Counted from the first letter of the stretch, positions 35,301 to 44,469 are shown. The stretch: DNA of 64,000 nucleotides from ZC4RG30 sp964417875 (GCA_964417875.1 CAYQJU010000005.1:1-64000); one strand, 5' to 3'. The notes: generated from the sequence alone by a model not told the origin. A program made the numbers and translations.

Positions 35301-36548
35301 ATGCGCATCACAGTCCTCGCGGCCACTCTGCTGCTCGCCCTGCCGGGCGCGCGCCTGGCCACGGCAGCCCAGCCTGCCCTCGGCATCGCGCCGGTGAAGC
35401 TCACCCAGGACGTGTATCACTTCGACACGGCCGAGCAGCATGGCATCCGCGTGGACGTGGTGGTGCGCGGCCTGAACCATCCGTTCGCCCTGGCACTGCT
35501 GCCCGGAGGCGGTGCACTGATCAGCGAACGCGGCGGCGCGCTGCGCCTGGTCCGCAATGCCACCCGTCCCGGCACGGCGACGCTGGTCACGGAGCCCGTG
35601 GGCGGCGTGCCGGGGCTCGATCCGCCTTACCGCAACGGCGGACTGCACGATCTTGCGCTGCATCCGGACTTCGCCAGCAACCAGCTGGTGTACTTCACGT
35701 TCAACAAGGCCGGCAATCCGCCTGCCGCCGCTTCTCCGGAAGGCACGCCGCCCCGCCGCGAAAGCCGCGTGGCGCTGCTGCGCGGGAGCTTCGACGGGCG
35801 CGCGCTGACGCAGGTCCAGGAGCTGTTTGTCGGCGAGTCGTACAACACCAGCGGCTCGCGCATCGCATTCGGTCACGACGGCACCCTGTACATGACCACC
35901 GGTGCGCCATTCGACGAAGCGGCCCAGGATCCTGCCAGCATCTACGGCAAGGTGCTGCGCCTCACCGATACCGGCGAACCGGCCCCGGGAAATCCATTCG
36001 CGGGCAGGGCCGGCGCACGCGCCGAGGTGTTCTCGACCGGGCATCGCGACCATCTCGGGCTCACCGTGCATCCTGTCAGCGGCGCTGTGTTCAATGCCGA
36101 GCATGGTCCCAATGGCGGCGATGAGGTGAACCTGATCCTGCCCGGACGCAACTATGGCTGGCCGCGCGTGAGCTTCGGCCGCAACTATGACGGTTCGCCC
36201 CATTCACCGCTGCCGGTGGCCGATGACGTCGAACCGCCGCACCTGCTGTGGATCCCGTCGATTGCACCCACCGGGCTCATGTTCTACGACGGCGAGGGCT
36301 TTCCGGCGTGGAAGGGCAACCTGTTCGTGGGCAGCGGACGACGCGGGGAGATTCCCGGGACCGGCGGACTGGAGCGCGTGGTGATGAACGAGAGGATGGA
36401 GGAACTGCGGCGCGAGACGCTGCTGACGCCATTGCACCAGCGCATCCGCGATGTTCGCCAGGGGCCGGATGGACTGCTGTATGTGATCACGGACGAGGAT
36501 GACGGCGTGCTGCTGCGCATTTCCCCGGCGAGTTTGCCAACGCCGTAG
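35301..36548 (+). CDS. Periplasmic PQQ-dependent aldose sugar dehydrogenase-like protein
   Basis: A 415-residue secreted six-bladed beta-propeller of the soluble glucose/sorbosone dehydrogenase family. A signal peptide (about 1-26, LAATLLLALPGARLATAA) is followed by GLNHPFALALLPGGGALISERGG, NGGLHDLALHPDF and the RDHLGLTVHPVSGAVFNAEHGPNGGDEVN region (in parts: HRDHLGLTVHP, EHGPNGGDEVN) that forms the cofactor pocket. It would oxidise sugars in the periplasm using PQQ. No PQQ synthesis genes are in the window. ATG 35301 has GGGGAG upstream. Divergent from the diguanylate cyclase gene. Confidence 0.9.
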   Translation: MRITVLAATLLLALPGARLATAAQPALGIAPVKLTQDVYHFDTAEQHGIRVDVVVRGLNHPFALALLPGGGALISERGGALRLVRNATRPGTATLVTEPVGGVPGLDPPYRNGGLHDLALHPDFASNQLVYFTFNKAGNPPAAASPEGTPPRRESRVALLRGSFDGRALTQVQELFVGESYNTSGSRIAFGHDGTLYMTTGAPFDEAAQDPASIYGKVLRLTDTGEPAPGNPFAGRAGARAEVFSTGHRDHLGLTVHPVSGAVFNAEHGPNGGDEVNLILPGRNYGWPRVSFGRNYDGSPHSPLPVADDVEPPHLLWIPSIAPTGLMFYDGEGFPAWKGNLFVGSGRRGEIPGTGGLERVVMNERMEELRRETLLTPLHQRIRDVRQGPDGLLYVITDEDDGVLLRISPASLPTP

Positions 36549-36652
36549 ACGCTGCCAGCGACCAGCCCCGCAGCGTCAACACGGGAAACCCTGATTGGCG
36601 CCCTTCTGCGGCGTTATCCGCAATGTCGTGATTCCCTGACATCAATGTGACG

Positions 36653-36674
36653 GGCGTCGCCATGCCGCGACGCC
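36653..36674 (+). repeat. Inverted repeat upstream of the surface-protein gene
   Basis: GGCGTCGC (36653-36660) and GCGACGCC (36667-36674) form a perfect 8-bp stem with a 6-nt loop in the 169-bp gap between the sugar dehydrogenase and the surface protein. No T-tract follows. It may be a terminator of the former gene or a leader structure of the latter. Confidence 0.4.
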
Positions 36675-36717
36675 GGCGCATTGAACAATGCGCGCACCCG
36701 ATCATCCAGGAATCCCG

Positions 36718-39336
36718 ATGACACCTTCGATCCGCATGGCTTTCCGGCGCCTTCGCAGCGCGCTCACCGCGCTGGCTGGCGTGGCCCTCTCGCAGCAGGC
36801 GCTTGCCGCCACGCAGTGCGTGAACACCAACGCACCGGCGCCGCTGGAAATCTGCGTGCAGGACAACGGCACGCCGGGCGTCTGGGTCAGCCAGCCCAAT
36901 GGCCGGCAGCACCAGTACTTCGGCAGCTATGCGTGGGGTTCGTCCATCCGGCTCGGCCAGGCCGGGCAGACTTTCCACACCGGTTATTTCTCGGGCGCGG
37001 GAAGCGTCGTCACGCCGGTTTCCAACACCACGGCGGGCAGCGGCACCGCCGCCGACCCGTTCATCATCACCACCGTGGTGGCGCTGGGCAGCAGCGGTGT
37101 CCAGCTCACGCAGCGCTTCCGCTACGTGAACGGGGATCGCAACTTCACCAAGATCTGGACGCTCGAGAACACCGGCGAGACTTCCCACGGCGACCTGCGC
37201 TTCTTCCACGGTGGCGACACCTATTTCGGCGGCGATGACTCGGCGCGCAGCTGGTACGACGATGAACTGCGCATGGTCTACGTGAACAATTCCGGGTTCT
37301 CGAATTCCGGCTACATGGCCTTCTATGCCAATCCGCTGACGCCACTGAGCCATTATTTCTCGGGCAACTATTCAACCGGCCGCTCGCAGGTGATCGCCGG
37401 TGCGCTCAGCGACACCTTCAACTCGGACTTCCTCGACGCGGGCTACTACCTGCAGTGGAACCGGGAGGAGCTGCGTCCAGGCGAAACCTGGCGCATCGAG
37501 GCCTTCGAAACCTGGTCGCCCCCGGGTTCGCTGCAGGTACTCACGCCCGGCGACGAATACGTCACTCCCGGTGCGACGGTGCGCAAGGTCTTCAAGATCC
37601 ACAACCTGAGCGACACCACGCCGTTGAGCGTGACGCTGGCTGCCAGCACCACGTCCGGATGGACATTGGCCCTGCCGGATGGCCTGGTCGCCTCGCTGGC
37701 GCCGCTGCAGGTGGTTGAAGTTCCGGTCGATGTCCAGGTGCCTGCCCACGCCGCCGCCGGCGAGAGTGCGAACATCGTGCTCGATGTCACCGATGGCGCG
37801 TTGAACACGACGGCCGGCACCACCCGCCTGCGCATTCCGTCGACCGACTATTCCTTCTCCATCCGCGCCCTGGATTTCGGCACCGCCACGATCAATTCGC
37901 AGGCCGAGCTGGAGATCACGTTCTCCAATGGATCGGATCCGGTTTCCCTTGGCCAGGCCGGCGCCGCCAATCCGCTGGTCGCGCCGTTCAGCATCGTGGC
38001 CGATACCTGCTCGAACGCCACACTGGCTGCGCGCGCCACCTGTGCCATCACGGTGCGCTTCGCGCCGGCCGTTGCGGCCCAGTTCACCGATTCGTTCGGA
38101 ATTCCGGTCGGCGGCGAGGCGCTGGTCAACGAGACCATCTCGGTCACTGGCGAAAGCGTGGACCAGGTTGCGATCACGGCCAGCGCCGGTGAGGGCGGCA
38201 GCATCACGCCCCCGGGCCTCGGCGTCACACCAGGCGCAACCGCCACCTTCACGGTCGTTCCCGACACGGGCTACCGCATCGCCGCCGTCAGCGGCTGCGG
38301 CGGCGCACTGGCGGGCGATGTGTATACGACGGGCAGCATTGCGGCCCCCTGCGCAGTGAATGCCAGCTTCGAGCGCATCGTCCTCGCGCTGGGCGTGAAC
38401 GCCGGCGCCGGCGGCAGCGTCTCGCCACCCACGTCCAGCGTGCAGTATGGCGACTCAGCCTCGTTCGTGATCACTCCTGCGCATGGCTATGCCATCGGCG
38501 GTGTCTCCGGATGCGCCGGTACGCTCGCCGCCGGCGCGTTCACCACCGGGCCGGTGACCGCAGCCTGCACGCTGTCGGTGACGTTCGTCGAGCAGTTGTC
38601 CGACGTGCTCGTCAGCGGCAGGGGCAAGGGCGGTGGCGGTTCCTTCGAACTGTTCGGTCTCGCTGGCCTGCTGCTGCTCGCGCTGCGCAGGCTGCGCCGT
38701 GCCGCCGCGCTGGCGGCCATGGGCGTCGCCGTCGCGAGTGGCGCGCAGGCCGGCGAGCCCGCAGGTTCCGGCCTGCATGTGGGTGCTTCGCTTGCCGCGG
38801 CGACCAGCAGCGAAAGTGGCCGCGGCATGAGCGGCGCGTTGCAGGCACAGGGCCACGCGGTGACCGCCAGCCTCGATGACCGCCGCACGACCTGGCGGCT
38901 GCATGGCGGCTGGTCGCTGAACAGATATCTTGCGGCGGAGGTCGGCTATTCCGACCTGGGTGAGGTCTCCACGCAATATGACGGTTCCCTGCCGGTGCTC
39001 GCCGTCGATGGCTTTCTCGCGGCTGCGGCAGACCTGCATCCGCGCACCGCGAACGGGTTCGACCTGTCATTGGTCGGCCGGTATCCGCTGCCCTTTGCGC
39101 AGAAGCTTTCCGTCCATGCGCGCGCCGGCCTGTTCCGGTGGGACGCGGAGCGGCGCGTGAGCGCCTCCGACGGACGCTCGGCGGTCCGTTATGAGGATGG
39201 CGCGAGCCTGCTGCTGGGCGGCGGCTTCGGCTATGCGGTCACCCGCAAGGTGGACGTCTCCGCCGAATGGACGCGCCATGCGCTGGGCAGCGAGCATGTG
39301 CAGGCCCTGGGCCTGGGCGTGCGCTACCGCTGGTAA
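36718..39336 (+). CDS. Surface protein: GlyGly-CTERM-like signal followed by OM beta-barrel
   Basis: An 872-residue exported protein built from two parts. After a signal peptide (about 1-30) come adhesin-like beta domains, an ASPM/choice-of-anchor-type segment (about 360-490) and two InlB/bacterial B-repeat-like units (about 492-560 and 563-625, each with GGSI/VxPP and a Cys pair). Residues 638-660 then form a complete GlyGly-CTERM-like sorting signal: GGGGSFE, a hydrophobic stretch LFGLAGLLLLAL and an arginine cluster RRLRR. Normally the protein would end here. Instead a second export-like segment (AAALAAMGVAVASGAQA) and an OmpA/Ail-like 8-strand barrel of about 180 residues follow, ending in the aromatic LGVRYRW. 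Confidence 0.82.
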   Translation: MTPSIRMAFRRLRSALTALAGVALSQQALAATQCVNTNAPAPLEICVQDNGTPGVWVSQPNGRQHQYFGSYAWGSSIRLGQAGQTFHTGYFSGAGSVVTPVSNTTAGSGTAADPFIITTVVALGSSGVQLTQRFRYVNGDRNFTKIWTLENTGETSHGDLRFFHGGDTYFGGDDSARSWYDDELRMVYVNNSGFSNSGYMAFYANPLTPLSHYFSGNYSTGRSQVIAGALSDTFNSDFLDAGYYLQWNREELRPGETWRIEAFETWSPPGSLQVLTPGDEYVTPGATVRKVFKIHNLSDTTPLSVTLAASTTSGWTLALPDGLVASLAPLQVVEVPVDVQVPAHAAAGESANIVLDVTDGALNTTAGTTRLRIPSTDYSFSIRALDFGTATINSQAELEITFSNGSDPVSLGQAGAANPLVAPFSIVADTCSNATLAARATCAITVRFAPAVAAQFTDSFGIPVGGEALVNETISVTGESVDQVAITASAGEGGSITPPGLGVTPGATATFTVVPDTGYRIAAVSGCGGALAGDVYTTGSIAAPCAVNASFERIVLALGVNAGAGGSVSPPTSSVQYGDSASFVITPAHGYAIGGVSGCAGTLAAGAFTTGPVTAACTLSVTFVEQLSDVLVSGRGKGGGGSFELFGLAGLLLLALRRLRRAAALAAMGVAVASGAQAGEPAGSGLHVGASLAAATSSESGRGMSGALQAQGHAVTASLDDRRTTWRLHGGWSLNRYLAAEVGYSDLGEVSTQYDGSLPVLAVDGFLAAAADLHPRTANGFDLSLVGRYPLPFAQKLSVHARAGLFRWDAERRVSASDGRSAVRYEDGASLLLGGGFGYAVTRKVDVSAEWTRHALGSEHVQALGLGVRYRW

Positions 39337-39357
39337 TCGCCGGCAAGCATCCGGCCA

Positions 39358-41139
39358 CTACTGGGCGTCCGCGCCGAACTGCAGCTGCGCCAGCCGCGCA
39401 TACAGCGGGCTGCTCTCCAGCAGTTCGGCATGCCTTCCGGCCGCCACCACCCGGCCATGGTCCATCACGATGATGCGATCGGCCTTCAGCACCGTGGCCA
39501 GCCGGTGCGCGACGATGATCGTCGTGCGCCGCTTGCCCATCAGCCCTTCCAGTGCCTGCTGCACCAGCTGCTCGCTCTCGGCATCGAGGCTGCTGGTGGC
39601 CTCATCGAGCAGCAGCACCGGCGGATCCTTCAGGATGGCACGCGCGATCGCGATGCGCTGGCGCTGACCGCCTGACAGCCGCGTGCCGCGCTCACCGAGG
39701 AAGGTGTCATAGCCTTCGGGCAGACGACGGATGAAACCATCGGCGGCCGCGGCCTCGGCCGCCGCCTCCACCGCCGCATCATCGGCATCCTGCCGGCCAT
39801 AGCGGATGTTCTCGCGCGCGCTGGTGCCGAACAGCACCGTGTCCTGCGGCACCAGGCCGATCTGCTGCCGCAGCGCCACCGGATCGGTCTGCGAGACGTC
39901 GATGCCATCGAACAGCACACGGCCGCGCTGCGGATCATGGAAGCGCAGCAGCAGCTGCAGCAGCGTGCTCTTGCCGGCGCCCGACGGACCCACCACCGCC
40001 ACCGTCTCGCCGGGCTCGATGCGCAGCGTGACGCCATCCAGCGCCGGATGTTCCGGACGCGAGAGATAGGTGAAGTGCACGTCCTCGAAATGCACGGCTC
40101 CGCTGGCGCGGCCGGGCAGCGGCACGGGATTCGCAGGTGCGGCAATGGCCGGCTGCGCCTGCAGCAGCTCGACCAGTCTTTCAGTGGCGCCGGCAGCGCG
40201 CTGCACCTCGCCCCACTGCTCGATCAGCGCCGCGGCCGAGCCGGAGACGAAGGCCGCATAAAGCAGGAACTGGCCCAGCTGGCCGCCGCTCATCTCGCCG
40301 GCCAGCACGCTGCGCGCACCCAGCCACAGCACGAAGGTCACCGCCGCCATCACCAGCATGGTGCCCAGCGCAGTCAGCAGGGCCCGCACCTTGTTGCGCC
40401 GGATGGCCGTGCCGAAGCTCTGCTCCACCGCGGCGGTGTAGCGGCGTCCCTGCAGCGCCTCCATCGTGAAGGCCTGGATGGTCTGCATGGCATTGAGCGT
40501 CTCGCCGGCCAGGCCGCTGGAGTCGGCGACACGGTCCTGCGAGTCGCGCGACAGGTTGCGCACGCGCCGGCCCACCGAGAACAGCGGCAGCATCACCACC
40601 GGGATCAGCACCACCATCACGCCCATCAGCCGCGGGCTGGTGGCGCCCATCATGATGAGCGCGCCCAGCAGGTTCAGCATCGAACGCAGCGCGATCGAGA
40701 TGCCGACGCCGGAGATCGATTGCACCAGCGTGGTGTCGGTGGTGAGTCGCGAGAGGATCTCGCCGGTGCGCGTGACCTCGAAGAAGTTCAGGTCCATGCT
40801 CACCACGCGGGCGTACACGGCCGAGCGGATGTCGGCCACCACGCGCTCGCCCAGCCAGCTGACGAGGTAGAAGCGCAGCGCCGCGAACACGCCCAGCACC
40901 ACTGCCGCGCCGAGGAAGGCGAGAAAATAGCGGTTCACCGTGCCGGCATCGCCGGCCGCCATGCCGCGGTCGATCAGGAAGCGCACCGCCACCGGCAGCG
41001 CCAGCAGCGCCGCGGAGGCCACCACCAGCGCCCCGATGGCCAGGAAGAACACGCCGCGATAGCGCGCGATGAAGGGCCACAGTGCGCGCAATGGCGCCAG
41101 CGACCGCCCGGCGGCCCGGTCCTGCTTGCCGTTGGCCAT
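39358..41139 (-). CDS. MsbA-related ABC exporter, fused permease and ATPase
   Basis: A 593-residue half-transporter with six membrane helices and an ATPase with Walker A GPSGAGKST, signature LSGGQRQRIAIAR, Walker B VLLLDEATSSLD and IIVAHRL. The sequence fits the alpha/gammaproteobacterial MsbA-related group rather than the essential LPS flippase itself, though this cannot be settled here. It functions as a homodimer. It starts 3 bp after sthA, so the two genes probably form a unit. Confidence 0.92.
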   Translation of the reverse strand: MANGKQDRAAGRSLAPLRALWPFIARYRGVFFLAIGALVVASAALLALPVAVRFLIDRGMAAGDAGTVNRYFLAFLGAAVVLGVFAALRFYLVSWLGERVVADIRSAVYARVVSMDLNFFEVTRTGEILSRLTTDTTLVQSISGVGISIALRSMLNLLGALIMMGATSPRLMGVMVVLIPVVMLPLFSVGRRVRNLSRDSQDRVADSSGLAGETLNAMQTIQAFTMEALQGRRYTAAVEQSFGTAIRRNKVRALLTALGTMLVMAAVTFVLWLGARSVLAGEMSGGQLGQFLLYAAFVSGSAAALIEQWGEVQRAAGATERLVELLQAQPAIAAPANPVPLPGRASGAVHFEDVHFTYLSRPEHPALDGVTLRIEPGETVAVVGPSGAGKSTLLQLLLRFHDPQRGRVLFDGIDVSQTDPVALRQQIGLVPQDTVLFGTSARENIRYGRQDADDAAVEAAAEAAAADGFIRRLPEGYDTFLGERGTRLSGGQRQRIAIARAILKDPPVLLLDEATSSLDAESEQLVQQALEGLMGKRRTTIIVAHRLATVLKADRIIVMDHGRVVAAGRHAELLESSPLYARLAQLQFGADAQ

Positions 41140-41142
41140 GCG

Positions 41143-42531
41143 TCAGGCCAGCCGGTTCAGGCCGTTGTAGGCAGCGATGCGGTAACCCTCGGCCATGGTC
41201 GGATAGTTGAATGTGGTGTCGATGAAGTAGCGCAGGCTGTTGATGTCACGGCTGGCCATCACGGTCTGGCCGATGTGCACGATCTCCGAGGCATTGTCGC
41301 CGAAGCAGTGCACGCCAAGCACCTCCAGTGTCTTCGCATGGAACAGGATCTTCAGCATGCCCACCTGCTGGCTGGTCATCTGCGCCCGCGCCAGGCTCTT
41401 GAAGTGCGTATGGCCGATCTCGTAGGGGATGCCGGCCTCCTGCAGCTGCCGCTCGTTGCGGCCCACCGAGGAGATCTCCGGGATGGTGTAGATGCCGCTG
41501 GGGATCAGGTCCAGCCGCCGGGGTGGCGTCGCGGGGTCGAGGATGTAGCGTCCCACCGCGCCGCCCTGCTGGTAGGCCGCGCTGGCCAGCGCCGGCGGAC
41601 CGATCACATCCCCCACCGCGAAGATATGCGGCACCACCGTCTGGTAGTGCGCATTGACCGCCAGCTGGCCGCGCTGGTTGGCCTCCAGGCCAACGGCCGC
41701 CAGGTTCAGCCGGTCGGTGTTGCCGGTGCGGCCATTGGCCCACAGCAGCACATCCGACTTGATGCTGCGGCCGGATTTCAGGTGCAGCACCACATCATCG
41801 CTGCGCGCTTCCAGGTGATCGAACTGTTCGTTGTGGCGGATGATGCAGCCCTGGTCGCGCAGGTGATAGGACAGCGCCTCGGCGATCTCCTCGTCCATGA
41901 ACGACAGCAGCCGGTCCAGCGTATTGACCAGCGTCACCTTCACGCCCATGTTCAGGAAGATCGAGGCGTACTCGCAGCCGATCACGCCGGCGCCATAGAT
42001 GGTCATGCCGAACGGCGTGTCCGTGTAGCGCAGCACGGTATCGCTGTCGAGCACACGCGGATGGGAGAAATCGAGTCCCGGCGGGCGATACGGGCGCGAG
42101 CCGGTGGCGATCACGAAGCGCTCGGCCCGCAGCTGCACCTGCTCGCCATGGGTGGAGACGACCCGCAGCGTGTTCGCATCGACGAAGCTGGCCTCGCCCT
42201 CGATCACCGGCACGCGGTTGCGTTCATAGAAGCGCCGCCGCATCTCCACCTGCGCGTCGGTGACGCCGCTGGCCGTCGACAGCAACTGCGGCATCGACAC
42301 CGAGCATCCGGCAGTGATCCGGCGCAGCAGCGGATCATTGCGCGCATCGGCGATGGTCTTCACGGCATGGCGCAGCGCCTTGCTGGGGATGGTGCCCCAG
42401 TGCGTGCAGCCGCCCCCGACTTCCGGATAGCGCTCCACCACCGCCACGCGGCGGTGGTTCTTGGCCAGCATCATGGCCGCGCCTTCGCCGGCGGGGCCCG
42501 TTCCGATCACGACGACGTCGAACTGCTCCAT
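41143..42531 (-). CDS. sthA: Soluble (Si-specific) pyridine nucleotide transhydrogenase
   Basis: A 462-residue FAD enzyme that exchanges reducing equivalents between NADPH and NAD+. It has the disulfide-reductase fold, with VVVIGTGPAGEGAAM for FAD, an NAD(P) site (TIYGAGVIGCEYASIF) and the C-terminal dimer motif. The usual CxxxxC redox pair is replaced by GGCTHWGTIPSK with a single cysteine, which is diagnostic for SthA. Balancing NADPH matters with proline, fatty-acid and nitrate metabolism in the same genome. Confidence 0.97.
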   Translation of the reverse strand: MEQFDVVVIGTGPAGEGAAMMLAKNHRRVAVVERYPEVGGGCTHWGTIPSKALRHAVKTIADARNDPLLRRITAGCSVSMPQLLSTASGVTDAQVEMRRRFYERNRVPVIEGEASFVDANTLRVVSTHGEQVQLRAERFVIATGSRPYRPPGLDFSHPRVLDSDTVLRYTDTPFGMTIYGAGVIGCEYASIFLNMGVKVTLVNTLDRLLSFMDEEIAEALSYHLRDQGCIIRHNEQFDHLEARSDDVVLHLKSGRSIKSDVLLWANGRTGNTDRLNLAAVGLEANQRGQLAVNAHYQTVVPHIFAVGDVIGPPALASAAYQQGGAVGRYILDPATPPRRLDLIPSGIYTIPEISSVGRNERQLQEAGIPYEIGHTHFKSLARAQMTSQQVGMLKILFHAKTLEVLGVHCFGDNASEIVHIGQTVMASRDINSLRYFIDTTFNYPTMAEGYRIAAYNGLNRLA

Positions 42532-42604
42532 GGGCGAATGCTAGCTGTTGCGGCAGCAAATTGCGCTGCCAGCAGCAGCGATTGCGAACCTGCGCATCGT
42601 GGCT

Positions 42605-43135
42605 TCACCCCGCGGTGGCCTCGTCGGGGAACATCACATCCTGGAAACCGAAGCGCTTCATGTCGCGGATGCGCATGGGATAGAGGATGCCGTCCAGGTG
42701 ATCCACCTCATGCTGCACGACGCGCGCATGGAAGCCCTCCACGGTGCGATCGATGGGCCGGCCGTGCGGATCGACGCCCTGGTAGCGCAGCCGCACATGC
42801 CGCGGCACCAGGCCACGCATGCCGGGCACCGACAGGCAGCCTTCCCAGGCCTCTTCGGTCTGGTGACCCAGCGGCGTGAGCACCGGATTGACGAGCACGG
42901 TGTGGGGGATGGGCGGTGCATCCGGGTAGCGGTCGTTGTGCACGAAGCCGAAGATCACCACGCGCAGCGGTTCACCGATCTGCGGCGCGGCAAGGCCTGC
43001 GCCATTGGCGTGATGCATCGTGTCCTGCATGTCGGCGACCAGCGCATGCAGTTCGGGAGCATCCAGATGCTCCACTTCACGCGAGCGCTGCAGCAGCAGC
43101 GGGTCGCCCATTCGAAGGATGTTGCGGATGGCCAA
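42605..43135 (-). CDS. def: Peptide deformylase
   Basis: A 176-residue metalloenzyme that removes the N-formyl group from nascent proteins. The three motifs are intact: GAGLAAPQIG (45-54), EGCLSVPG with metal ligand C101, and QHEVDHL with H143, E144 and H147. The start is TTG at 43135; GGGGAGGGG lies just upstream, and an out-of-frame ATG 5 bp before the TTG would give no product of this family. It is a stand-alone copy, not the usual def-fmt pair. Confidence 0.96.
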   Translation of the reverse strand: MAIRNILRMGDPLLLQRSREVEHLDAPELHALVADMQDTMHHANGAGLAAPQIGEPLRVVIFGFVHNDRYPDAPPIPHTVLVNPVLTPLGHQTEEAWEGCLSVPGMRGLVPRHVRLRYQGVDPHGRPIDRTVEGFHARVVQHEVDHLDGILYPMRIRDMKRFGFQDVMFPDEATAG

Positions 43136-43201
43136 GGCATCCCCTCCCCTGTTGCCCGCCGTGATTCTACGACGCGCCGGGCCGATTTCCTGCGCATGCG
43201 A

Positions 43202-43227
43202 AAAGGCCCGGCAATTGCCGGGCCTTT
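43202..43227 (-). terminator. Rho-independent terminator after the RRM gene
   Basis: A perfect palindrome AAAGGCCCGGC/GCCGGGCCTTT with a 4-nt centre, followed on the minus strand by TTTT. It lies between the RRM gene and def, both on the minus strand, and would work in either direction. Confidence 0.88.
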
Positions 43228-43252
43228 CGCACCTTTCGATGTGGCGCCGAAC

Positions 43253-43531
43253 TTACCAGCGACCGCCACCGCCGCCACCACCGGTGCGCGGCTTGTCCTG
43301 GGCTTCGTTGACCCGCAGCGGGCGACCATTCATCGAATAGCCGTTGAGCGCCTGGATGGCGCGCGCGGCATCCGCCTGCGGCATTTCGACGAATCCGAAG
43401 CCGCGCGGGCGGCCGGTCTCACGGTCGGTGGGCAGCGCGACGGACTCGACCGTGCCGTGCTCCGAGAACAGCGTGCGCACATCAGCCTCGCTGACCGAGA
43501 ACGGCAGGTTGCCTACATAGATCTTCGCCAT
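43253..43531 (-). CDS. Single-RRM RNA-binding protein with Gly-rich tail
   Basis: A 92-residue protein with one complete RNA-recognition motif. RNP2 is IYVGNL (residues 3-8) and RNP1 is RGFGFVEM. The C-terminal tail is Gly-rich and ends in GGGGGGGRW. Such small RRM proteins are common in cyanobacteria and some proteobacteria and are often cold- or stress-induced. ATG 43531 is used; an in-frame earlier ATG adds seven non-conserved residues. A 254-bp non-coding, AT-richer stretch precedes it. Confidence 0.95.
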   Translation of the reverse strand: MAKIYVGNLPFSVSEADVRTLFSEHGTVESVALPTDRETGRPRGFGFVEMPQADAARAIQALNGYSMNGRPLRVNEAQDKPRTGGGGGGGRW

Positions 43532-43785
43532 AGAACCTAGATCTCCAATCAAAACAGTTGAAGGATTGCCTGATCGGAGACCCTTCCACTACAGCTCGCG
43601 CGCATTGCGCGCCAGTACAGAAGCCGGATGACCAACGATCAGTACGTATTTTACACAGGCAGCGATTACGGCAAGCATCATTTAGCGTCTTGTCAACTCT
43701 TTTCTCCCGTTGAATCCGCTGCCCGGGCAGATGTTGCGCCCGCAATGCATGCAAAAGCGTCACGCGGATTGCTGACGCGTCAGAT
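43532..43785 (-). promoter_or_regulatory. Long leader/promoter region of the RRM gene
   Basis: No gene is supported here. On the minus strand there is a perfect -35-like TTGACA (43696-43691) without an obvious -10, and TAAAAT (43653-43648) with TTGCCG 15 bp before it. A GCGCGC/GCGCGC hairpin (43598-43612) lies in the predicted leader of about 110 nt. The composition is lower in GC than flanking genes. Confidence 0.35.
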
Positions 43786-44469
43786 TTATCCCACGCGTTC
43801 GCGCAACCACTTGGCGATGTCGCGGACCTGCGGCGCGCAGACGCTGTGCGCCATCGGATAACTGTGCCATTGCACCGGCAGGCCAAGCTCGCGCAGCAGA
43901 TCGCGCGACATCTCGCCGAAGCGCGGCAGCACCACGTTGTCGTCGCTGCCATGGCACATCAGGACGGGCACATTGCGGTTTGCCGGCGACAGCTCCGCGA
44001 TGACGCGGGCGCGCAGAGGCAGGTATGAGGACAGCGCGATGATGCCGGCCAGTGGTGCACCATGACGCAGGCCCACATGCAATGCCACCGCACCCCCCTG
44101 CGAGAAGCCGGCCAGCACGATGCGCGATGAGGCGATGCCGCGCGCCTGTTCGGCAGCCAGGCAGGCCTCGATGCGTTCGCGAGCCTCGCTGAAGCCGGCC
44201 TCATCGTCGCGGCCTTCGGGCGTCAGGTCGCGGATGTCATACCAGGCCCGCATTGCATAACCACCGTTGATGGTCACCGGCCGCACGGCAGCATGCGGGA
44301 ACACGAAGCGCACGCGCGCCTCTGCGGGCAGGCCCAGTTCGGGCACCAGCGGCACGAAGTCGTAGCCATCGGCACCCAGGCCATGCAGCCAGATCACCGC
44401 CGCATCCGCATCACCTGCGGCCGGCTCGAGCACCACCTCGTGCTCGCGCTCGAGGACCTGCGTGCGCAT
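43786..44469 (-). CDS. Carboxylesterase/phospholipase, alpha/beta hydrolase
   Basis: A 227-residue cytosolic esterase of the carboxylesterase/lysophospholipase (EstB-like) family. The nucleophile is S123 in AGFSQGGAVAL. The oxyanion region is IWLHGLGADGYDF, with the acid and base in the HGSDDNVV and PMAHSV segments. Its start overlaps the stop of the upstream small gene by 1 bp, so it may be the last gene of the molybdoenzyme operon. Confidence 0.93.
   Translation of the reverse strand: MRTQVLEREHEVVLEPAAGDADAAVIWLHGLGADGYDFVPLVPELGLPAEARVRFVFPHAAVRPVTINGGYAMRAWYDIRDLTPEGRDDEAGFSEARERIEACLAAEQARGIASSRIVLAGFSQGGAVALHVGLRHGAPLAGIIALSSYLPLRARVIAELSPANRNVPVLMCHGSDDNVVLPRFGEMSRDLLRELGLPVQWHSYPMAHSVCAPQVRDIAKWLRERVG

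Noticed and set aside
39937..42879. A 980-residue open frame on the plus strand
   Set aside because: It runs antisense to the ABC exporter and sthA, which have clear motifs. Long antisense frames are expected in DNA of this GC content; its translation is Arg/His/Gln/Gly-rich with no family features.
43628..43861. A 77-residue frame in the gap before the RRM gene
   Set aside because: It overlaps the esterase gene's 3' end, has no ribosome-binding site and no similarity to a known family; the region is better seen as leader sequence.
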